DNA from: Aliishimia sp963922415
GTDB taxonomy: Bacteria > Pseudomonadota > Alphaproteobacteria > Rhodobacterales > Rhodobacteraceae
Direction of reading: 5' to 3'
DNA: 12,316 nucleotides
Assembly: GCA_963922415.1 (NCBI GenBank)
Contig: CAWUIP010000102.1
Location: 1 to 12,316 of the forward strand
The notes below the pieces were generated by a model. That model was given only the letters and a program-made list of their open reading frames with translations. It was not told the DNA's origin and searched no databases. Made by a program: the position numbers and the translations under genes. The first letter of the stretch is position 1. The number at the start of each line of letters is the position of its first letter. Below, piece after piece: positions 7,980 through 12,316 of this stretch.

Positions 7980-9418
7980 TCCTGCTGGGGGCAGATCGGT
8001 TGAAGGAGCTGTCGCTCCGCGCGCTGCCTTTTGCGGATGCGGCCAGCAAAGATCTGCCACTTGGGCAGCTTTTGCGCCTGTCGCTGTTCCAAGTTTCGGT
8101 CGGGATGGCGTCAGTGCTACTACTCGGCACGCTAAACCGCGTGATGATCGTCGAGATGTCGGTGCCCGCGATGATCGTCGCGATCATGGTCGCGCTTCCG
8201 GTTCTTATTGCTCCGTTTAGAGCCTTGTTGGGCTTCCGTTCCGACACCTATCGCAGTGCGATTGGGTGGAAGCGTGTGCCCTACATTTGGTTCGGGTCGC
8301 TGTGGCAAATGGGCGGGCTCGCGATCATGCCGTTCGCGCTTTTGATCCTGTCGGGCAATGCCACCTACAACATCCCCTTTGCGGGCGAGGTCTTTGCAGG
8401 TGTCGCCTTTCTGCTGACCGGCTTGGGTCTGCATATGACGCAGACGGCGGGGCTTGCCCTGGCCTCTGACCGCGCCACGGATGAAACCCGGCCGCGTGTT
8501 GTGGCGCTGCTGTATGTCATGTTCCTGCTGGGCATGGGCCTCTCGGCTGTGGTCATTGGCACGCTCTTGGCCGATTTCTCTGCCGACCGTTTGGTGCGGG
8601 TGGTTCAGGGGGCCGCGCTCTTCGGCGTGATCCTCAACCTCATCGCGCTTTGGAAGCAAGAGCAGGTGCAGCCGATGACCAAGGCGGAACGCGCGGCACC
8701 CAAGCCGCTTTTCCGGGACGCTTGGACCGATCTGATGGCTGGCGGTCACGCGGGACGGCTGTTGGCCTGTGTGTTCTTGGGAACACTGGCGTTCAACATG
8801 CAAGATGTCTTGTTAGAGCCTTATGGCGGCGAAGTACTCGGCCTGTCCGTATCGGCAACCACCTTCCTGACGGCGCTGTGGGCCAGCGGCGCGTTGGCCG
8901 GATTTGTCTTTGCTGGGCAGCGTCTGTCGCAAGGGTCAAACCCCTACAGATTGGCTGGCTTGGGCATTCTGGCGGGTGTTTGGGCCTTTTCACTGGTCAT
9001 CTTCTCGGCCCCTATGGGGTCGGATGCGCTATTCTATGCCGGCGCGCTTTTGATCGGTTTTGGGGGCGGGCTTTTCGCGGTCACGACGCTGATGGCCGCC
9101 ATGTCGATGTCAGACTCAACGCGCACCGGCAACGGTTTGGCCTTGGGCGCCTGGGGCGCCGCACAAGCGACCGCTGCTGGGCTGGCCATCGCACTGGGCG
9201 GCACGCTGCGCGATTGGGTCGGCGCAATCGCAAGTTCTGGCCAGTGGGGCGAGGCGCTGAACACGCCCGCCACTGGGTATTCCTTTGTTTATCACAGCGA
9301 GATTGGCCTTCTCTTCGCCACGCTCGTCATCCTCGGTCCCCTCGTGCGCAAAGCGGGGCCACCCACCCAACCAAACCCCCAAGCCGCGCGGTTGCGGCTG
9401 GCGGATTTGCCTACGTGA
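7976..9418 (+). CDS. lhaA: LhaA, PucC-family LH1 assembly protein (MFS-like membrane protein)
   Basis: LhaA (F1696 in R. capsulatus) is a polytopic inner-membrane protein of the PucC/BCD family in the major facilitator fold, needed for efficient assembly of light-harvesting complex 1 and possibly for bacteriochlorophyll delivery. The 480-residue product is rich in hydrophobic segments, compatible with twelve helices. Family signatures are the N-terminal LPLGQLLRLSLFQVSVGM (residues 27-44), GTLNRVM (51-57), APFRALLGFRSD (79-90) and KRVPYIWFG (99-107). Later come the acidic LLEPYGG and the small-residue-rich GAWGAAQATAAG. The GTG start at 7976 overlaps the bchM stop as GTGA and gives the family-typical length. 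The position between bchM and puhA is the conserved one in purple bacteria. PucC itself, for LH2, is a paralogue, but the position favours LhaA. In R. capsulatus a puhA promoter lies inside this gene. Confidence 0.95.
   Translation: MILLGADRLKELSLRALPFADAASKDLPLGQLLRLSLFQVSVGMASVLLLGTLNRVMIVEMSVPAMIVAIMVALPVLIAPFRALLGFRSDTYRSAIGWKRVPYIWFGSLWQMGGLAIMPFALLILSGNATYNIPFAGEVFAGVAFLLTGLGLHMTQTAGLALASDRATDETRPRVVALLYVMFLLGMGLSAVVIGTLLADFSADRLVRVVQGAALFGVILNLIALWKQEQVQPMTKAERAAPKPLFRDAWTDLMAGGHAGRLLACVFLGTLAFNMQDVLLEPYGGEVLGLSVSATTFLTALWASGALAGFVFAGQRLSQGSNPYRLAGLGILAGVWAFSLVIFSAPMGSDALFYAGALLIGFGGGLFAVTTLMAAMSMSDSTRTGNGLALGAWGAAQATAAGLAIALGGTLRDWVGAIASSGQWGEALNTPATGYSFVYHSEIGLLFATLVILGPLVRKAGPPTQPNPQAARLRLADLPT
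8768..8786. promoter_or_regulatory. Possible PpsR/CrtJ-type operator (TGT-N12-ACA) with inner palindrome inside lhaA
   Basis: TGT at 8768-8770 and ACA at 8783-8785 are separated by exactly twelve bases, the PpsR/CrtJ consensus spacing. Overlapping this is a perfect inverted repeat GTGTTC-TTGG-GAACAC at 8771-8786. The site is inside lhaA, about 655 bases before puhA. A six-base motif of this kind is expected about three times by chance in a window of this size, so function is doubtful. Confidence 0.2.
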
Positions 9419-9445
9419 CCATGACCGGAGGACCTGACCCATGGT
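9418..9445 (+). promoter_or_regulatory. puhA ribosome binding site flanked by an inverted repeat
   Basis: GGAGGA at 9427-9432 lies eight bases before the puhA ATG at 9441. Six-base arms ACCATG (9418-9423) and CATGGT (9440-9445) flank it, so the ribosome binding site would sit in a 16-base loop and the start codon in the stem. The ribosome binding site is convincing; the pairing is only weakly supported because the stem is short. Confidence 0.4.
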
Positions 9446-10211
9446 GAATGCATTCTTTGGTGAGTTTGATCTCGCGAGCCTCACGCTGTGGCTCTTCTAT
9501 ATCTTCTTTGCGCTGCTCATCTTCTACATCCAACGCGAGAACATGCGCGAAGGCTATCCGATGACGGATGACGACGGCGACGTGTCCCCGAACCAAGGCC
9601 CATACCCGGTGCCAGAGGATAAGACCTTCCTGCTGCCCCACGGACGGGGCGAAGTGACCGTGCCATCTGGTCAGCGCCCGGATCGCACCGACATCGCGTT
9701 AGAGCGTGCGGGTCCTGGCAACGGTTACCCATTGGAACCCACTGGCGATCCCATGATCGATGGTGTTGGCCCAGCCAGCTGGTGCAATCGCGAAGATGTG
9801 CCAGAACTCGACGGCCACGGGCATCCCAAGCTTGTGCCCATGAGTGCCGCAGAGGGCTTTTCTGTAAAGGCAGGCTTTGATCCGCGCGGGCTGCCAGTCA
9901 TGGCCGGTGATAAGGAAATCGTGGGTCGCTGCAGCGATATGTGGATCGACGAGCCAGAGCAATTGGTGCGTTATCTGGAAATCGAACTAGACCCTAAATG
10001 GGGCTCTGGCACGCGTTTGGTGCCGCTGACATTTGCGCGCATTCTGCCGACGCGGGTCCAAATCCGGTCGATCTATGGCGCGCATTTCGACAGCGTGCCC
10101 AAGCACGCCAGCCCACGCCAAGTCACCAAGCTGGAGGAAGACAAGATCTCTGCCTTCTACGGCGGTGGCCAGATGTATGCCGATCCTTCGCGGCAGGAAC
10201 CGCAACTTTAA
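9441..10211 (+). CDS. puhA: PuhA, photosynthetic reaction centre H subunit
   Basis: PuhA caps the L-M core of the type II reaction centre on the cytoplasmic side and provides the proton path to QB. The 256-residue protein has one N-terminal membrane helix (about residues 11-31), followed by the family signature ENMREGYP (33-40). The large cytoplasmic beta-barrel domain contains TGDPMIDGVGPASW and ELDGHGH. Numbering matches Rhodobacter sphaeroides H closely: His126 and His128, the surface residues near the proton entry point, and Asp170 and Glu173 on the proton path, are all at the same positions. The conserved LEEDKI near the C-terminus is present. The start at 9441 follows the lhaA stop by 22 bases, with GGAGGA eight bases upstream. 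A hairpin over the puhB ribosome binding site follows the stop directly. Confidence 0.98.
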   Translation: MVNAFFGEFDLASLTLWLFYIFFALLIFYIQRENMREGYPMTDDDGDVSPNQGPYPVPEDKTFLLPHGRGEVTVPSGQRPDRTDIALERAGPGNGYPLEPTGDPMIDGVGPASWCNREDVPELDGHGHPKLVPMSAAEGFSVKAGFDPRGLPVMAGDKEIVGRCSDMWIDEPEQLVRYLEIELDPKWGSGTRLVPLTFARILPTRVQIRSIYGAHFDSVPKHASPRQVTKLEEDKISAFYGGGQMYADPSRQEPQL

Positions 10212-10227
10212 ACCTCGGCAAGGAGGT
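10212..10227 (+). promoter_or_regulatory. Small stem-loop covering the puhB ribosome binding site
   Basis: Directly after the puhA TAA, the arms ACCTC (10212-10216) and GAGGT (10223-10227) can pair perfectly around the six-base loop GGCAAG. The second arm contains most of the puhB Shine-Dalgarno AGGAGG (10221-10226). There is no U-run, so it does not look like an intrinsic terminator. Formation would lower puhB initiation relative to puhA, which suits an assembly factor needed in smaller amounts; this role is inferred. Confidence 0.4.
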
Positions 10228-10235
10228 CAAGCGCC

Positions 10236-10868
10236 ATGTCCCACGACGATTTTGAAATCGAACCTGTTCCCGGCCTGCCCGAAAAACCGCCAGCGGATGA
10301 AAAGATCCTATGGCAGGGCCGTCCGGACTGGTGGGCCTTGGCGCGCGAGAGCCTGTGTTTGTACTGGGTCGCTGGATACTTCGCGCTGTTGGCAGTGTGG
10401 CGGCTTTTGACGGTGATTGATGTGCTCCCCTTTGGTCAGGCAATTGGCGCATCGGTTCCGTTCTTGGCCCTTGGCTTGGTCGTTTGTGGTCTGCTCCTCC
10501 TCTTTGCTTGGATCCAGGCGCGTTGCACGCTCTACACGATCACCACAGCCCGCATAGCCATGCGCATTGGGGCCGCTCTGACGCTGACGCTCAACTTGCC
10601 CTATCGCCAGATCGCCAACGCCTCGCTGGATCTGCGTAAAGGTGGCACTGGGACAATCGCGCTTGAGACGATGGGTGAAACACGGCTGAGCTATTTGGTC
10701 TGTTGGCCGCATGTGCGTCCGTGGCGGATGCGCCGGGTTGAGCCTGCGTTGCGCTGTATCCCAGAGGCCGACAAGATCGCGCGGATCATCGCAGACGCCG
10801 CTCAGCGCCGGGTGGCCGAACCTGTGGTCGAGCGGCGTGCGCCTCACTTGACGGTTGCAGCGGAGTAG
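10236..10868 (+). CDS. puhB: PuhB, reaction-centre assembly protein
   Basis: PuhB (orf214 in R. capsulatus) is an inner-membrane factor needed for normal reaction-centre assembly and, indirectly, for LH1. The 210-residue product has a polar N-terminus with ILWQGRPDW at residues 24-32. Two clear membrane segments follow at about 39-60 and 73-93. Then comes a bacterial PH-like (bPH2-type) domain containing TLYTITTARIAMRIG and LNLPYRQI (98-126). The soluble C-terminal part ends in a charged tail. The ATG at 10236 follows AGGAGG (10221-10226) by nine bases, and that ribosome binding site lies in a potential hairpin. The gene follows puhA by 24 bases and precedes puhC by five, the conserved puhABC arrangement. 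Confidence 0.94.
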   Translation: MSHDDFEIEPVPGLPEKPPADEKILWQGRPDWWALARESLCLYWVAGYFALLAVWRLLTVIDVLPFGQAIGASVPFLALGLVVCGLLLLFAWIQARCTLYTITTARIAMRIGAALTLTLNLPYRQIANASLDLRKGGTGTIALETMGETRLSYLVCWPHVRPWRMRRVEPALRCIPEADKIARIIADAAQRRVAEPVVERRAPHLTVAAE

Positions 10869-10873
10869 GGACC

Positions 10874-11341
10874 ATGGATCAGACCCGCAGCCGCCAATAC
10901 CACGCCCAAGCCGACGAAATGATCCCGGCGATCCTATTGCGGCTTGTCTTCGCGTTGGTTCTGGCCGTTTTGGCGCTGGTGACAGTCGCCAAGCTTTCGG
11001 GCCGCCCGCTCGAAGCGACACCTGCCCAGACCGAGATCGTGCGCGAACGTGCCATCTTCCTAGAGGCCGACGCTGGCGGGGCGGTACGCGTTCTGGACAA
11101 CAAAGGTTCTGTTTTGGCCGATCTTGATCCTGATCAAGGCGGCTTCATCGCGGGTGTGGAACGTGTGATCGCGCGCGAACGCATGAAGCGATCCGTGGGT
11201 CATGGTGGGCCCGTCCTTTTGCAACTGCGCGAAGGCCATCGCTTGTCGATCCTAGACCCTGAGACGGGCTGGACGGCAGAGTTGATGGGTTTTGGCGCCG
11301 ACAACGTCCGCAGCTTTGCCAGGCTGTTGGATCAACCCTAG
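10874..11341 (+). CDS. puhC: PuhC, photosynthetic complex assembly protein
   Basis: PuhC (orf162b in R. capsulatus) is a membrane-anchored periplasmic protein of the photosynthetic complex assembly family, needed for optimal RC-LH1 assembly. The 155-residue product has a short polar N-terminus, one membrane helix at about residues 18-41, and a soluble domain with ADLDPDQGGFIAGVERVIARERM and a C-terminal RLSILDPETGWTAELMGFG. The start at 10874 lies five bases after the puhB stop; GGAG at 10862-10865 in the last puhB codons serves as ribosome binding site. The codons for the DLDPDQ segment create a perfect FNR-type palindrome, annotated separately. I recognise it by position, topology and these motifs. 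Confidence 0.93.
   Translation: MDQTRSRQYHAQADEMIPAILLRLVFALVLAVLALVTVAKLSGRPLEATPAQTEIVRERAIFLEADAGGAVRVLDNKGSVLADLDPDQGGFIAGVERVIARERMKRSVGHGGPVLLQLREGHRLSILDPETGWTAELMGFGADNVRSFARLLDQP
11123..11138. promoter_or_regulatory. Perfect FNR/FnrL-type palindrome inside puhC
   Basis: CTTGATC-CT-GATCAAG is a perfect inverted repeat with seven-base arms. It contains TTGAT-N4-ATCAA at 11124-11137, an exact match to the FNR/FnrL half-site consensus and spacing. It lies 235 bases before the bciE start and 528 before acsF. FnrL is the anaerobic regulator of several pigment genes in Rhodobacter. I see no good -10 element at the matching downstream distance, and the site is within coding sequence (Asp-Leu-Asp-Pro-Asp-Gln), so function is unproven. 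Confidence 0.4.
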
Positions 11342-11358
11342 ACCCGGAGGAAGCCACG

Positions 11359-11655
11359 ATGGGACTATTGACCAAAGACGTCGAACGACACCCGTGCACG
11401 GTGGAAGTCAGCCACTGCTTTGAAAGCTTGCATGCCCATGTGAAGTTTAACGACGGGGCCGTGGTGCACCCGGGCGATGAGGTCATCGTCAAAGGTCCAG
11501 AGATCATGGCCCCTTATGGCGAGGTTGTGCGCGAAGACCGTGAAGCCGTGATTTACCGCGCCTCTGCGTTGGAACGGCTGTGGACCCGCCTCACCGGCGA
11601 TCTGGAGTTTATGGAGCTCTGCGAATTTTCCTTCTCTGAGGAGGTCAAGCTATGA
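11359..11655 (+). CDS. bciE: BciE, accessory subunit of alphaproteobacterial O2-dependent cyclase
   Basis: This 98-residue soluble protein sits between puhC and acsF and overlaps acsF as ATGA. This appears to be the place of bciE, the small protein shown to be required with AcsF for the oxygen-dependent Mg-protoporphyrin monomethyl ester cyclase in alphaproteobacteria. The assignment rests mainly on position, size and coupling; from memory the sequence also fits. There is no signal peptide or membrane segment. The N-terminal two-thirds look beta-rich (CTVEVSHCFESLHAHVKF, PGDEVIVKG, APYGEVV). They hold a cluster of His11, Cys13, His19, Cys20, His25, His27 and His37. A likely amphipathic helix follows (ERLWTRLTG, 72-80), with an acidic tail (SFSEE). 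GGAGG at 11346-11350 precedes the ATG by eight bases. The biochemical role of BciE within the enzyme is not known to me. Confidence 0.78.
   Translation: MGLLTKDVERHPCTVEVSHCFESLHAHVKFNDGAVVHPGDEVIVKGPEIMAPYGEVVREDREAVIYRASALERLWTRLTGDLEFMELCEFSFSEEVKL
11638..11644 (+). promoter_or_regulatory. acsF ribosome binding site inside bciE
   Basis: GAGGAGG lies seven bases before the acsF ATG at 11652, within the codons for the last residues of bciE. The stretch AGGAGGTCAAGC (11639-11650) is identical to the puhB leader at 10221-10232. Confidence 0.75.
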
Positions 11656-12316
11656 ACATGCATGCCAAGCACACCGCTGATGCGACCACCGTCGAAGAGG
11701 GGCTTGCGATCGCTGAAGCGCAAGACGCCGTCTATAACGACGAGATGGCAACTGAGACGGCGATGCAGAACACGCTGTTGACGCCGCGGTTTTACACCAC
11801 CGACTTTGATGAACTGGATGCAGTAGATGTCAGCCCTGTCCGGGATGACTGGGATGCCTTGATCGCCCAGATGGAAGCAGACCCTAATCGGGGGCATTTC
11901 AAGAAGAATGAAGACTGGGATCACATCGATTGGGAGGGGATGGAGCCCGAGCTCAAGAAAGAGTTCATCGATTTCCTGATCTCGTCCTGCACGGCTGAGT
12001 TTTCGGGCTGCGTGCTGTATAAAGAGATGAAGCGGCGCGGCTCTAACAAAGACATAACGCAGCTTTTCCAACTGATGGCGCGCGACGAGGCGCGGCACGC
12101 GGGCTTCATTAACGATGCGTTGCGGGAAGCAGGGCTGCGCGTGAACTTGGGTTTTCTGACCCAAAAGAAGAAATACACCTACTTCCGGCCCAAATTCATC
12201 TACTACGCGACGTACCTGTCCGAAAAGATCGGCTATGCGCGCTACATCACGATCTTCCGTCATCTCGAGGCAAATCCAGAGCATCGCTTCCACCCGATTT
12301 TCAAGTGGTTCCGCGA
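11652..12316 (+). CDS. acsF: AcsF, oxygen-dependent Mg-protoporphyrin IX monomethyl ester cyclase (3' end cut by window)
   Basis: AcsF is the diiron oxygenase-type enzyme that closes the isocyclic ring E, converting Mg-protoporphyrin IX monomethyl ester to divinyl protochlorophyllide with O2. The first 221 residues are present, of about 350 usual, and the frame is open to the window end. The ferritin-like diiron ligands of the first half are visible: Glu116 (TAEFSG) and Glu146/His149 (DEARH), with the family's 29-residue spacing between the two glutamates. Further family segments are GCVLYKEMKRRG, LGFLTQKKKYTYFRPKF and YARYITIFRHLEANP. The second pair of ligands lies beyond the window. The ATG at 11652 overlaps the bciE stop as ATGA with GAGGAGG seven bases upstream; a second in-frame ATG at 11658 is possible. 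Presence of this gene points to pigment synthesis under oxygen. Confidence 0.97.
   Translation, partial: MNMHAKHTADATTVEEGLAIAEAQDAVYNDEMATETAMQNTLLTPRFYTTDFDELDAVDVSPVRDDWDALIAQMEADPNRGHFKKNEDWDHIDWEGMEPELKKEFIDFLISSCTAEFSGCVLYKEMKRRGSNKDITQLFQLMARDEARHAGFINDALREAGLRVNLGFLTQKKKYTYFRPKFIYYATYLSEKIGYARYITIFRHLEANPEHRFHPIFKWFR

Noticed and set aside
6963..8060. Minus-strand open frame of 365 codons across bchL, bchM and lhaA
   Set aside because: It lies wholly opposite confidently assigned genes, shows no recognisable domain, and has the Arg/His/Pro-rich composition of a GC-driven shadow frame.
9146..9160. GGCGCC-TGG-GGCGCC repeat in lhaA
   Set aside because: It encodes the conserved Gly-Ala-Trp-Gly-Ala motif of the PucC family and is explained by the protein and high GC content.
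11553..12293. Minus-strand open frame of 246 codons opposite bciE and acsF
   Set aside because: It mirrors the codon phase of acsF, which is certain from its diiron motifs; no family resemblance and no independent upstream signals were seen.

Overview
This window is an uninterrupted stretch of a photosynthesis gene cluster from a purple (bacteriochlorophyll a) alphaproteobacterium. The gene order bchN-bchB-bchH-bchL-bchM-lhaA-puhA-puhB-puhC-bciE-acsF, the high GC content and the protein sequences fit the Rhodobacterales. The oxygen-dependent ring-E cyclase gene acsF suggests an aerobic anoxygenic phototroph of the Roseobacter type, but the genus cannot be named from this sequence alone. All eleven genes lie on the + strand. 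The first (bchN) is cut at its 5' end and the last (acsF) at its 3' end by the window edges.

Layout: bases 1-7979 hold the bacteriochlorophyll part. BchN, BchB and BchL are the three subunits of the light-independent protochlorophyllide reductase. BchH is the porphyrin-binding subunit of magnesium chelatase. BchM methylates Mg-protoporphyrin IX. Bases 7976-11341 hold the reaction-centre/LH1 assembly part: the PucC-family protein LhaA, the reaction-centre H subunit PuhA, and the assembly factors PuhB and PuhC. Bases 11359-12316 hold a small protein matching the cyclase accessory subunit BciE, and then the diiron cyclase AcsF. Together BchH, BchM, BciE/AcsF and BchLNB cover Mg insertion, methylation, isocyclic ring closure and ring-D reduction, while LhaA and PuhABC build the complex that uses the pigment.

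The genes are packed as a superoperon. Five junctions overlap (bchN/bchB, bchB/bchH, bchL/bchM, bchM/lhaA, bciE/acsF) and no gap exceeds 25 bases. Any internal promoter must therefore lie inside coding sequence. I see no mobile element, RNA gene, CRISPR array, terminator or broken gene.

I do not see a wholly undescribed system here; the genes belong to known families. The observations most worth a check are a perfect FNR-type palindrome inside puhC just upstream of bciE-acsF, the His/Cys-rich N-terminal half of BciE, and a small hairpin that covers the puhB ribosome binding site.
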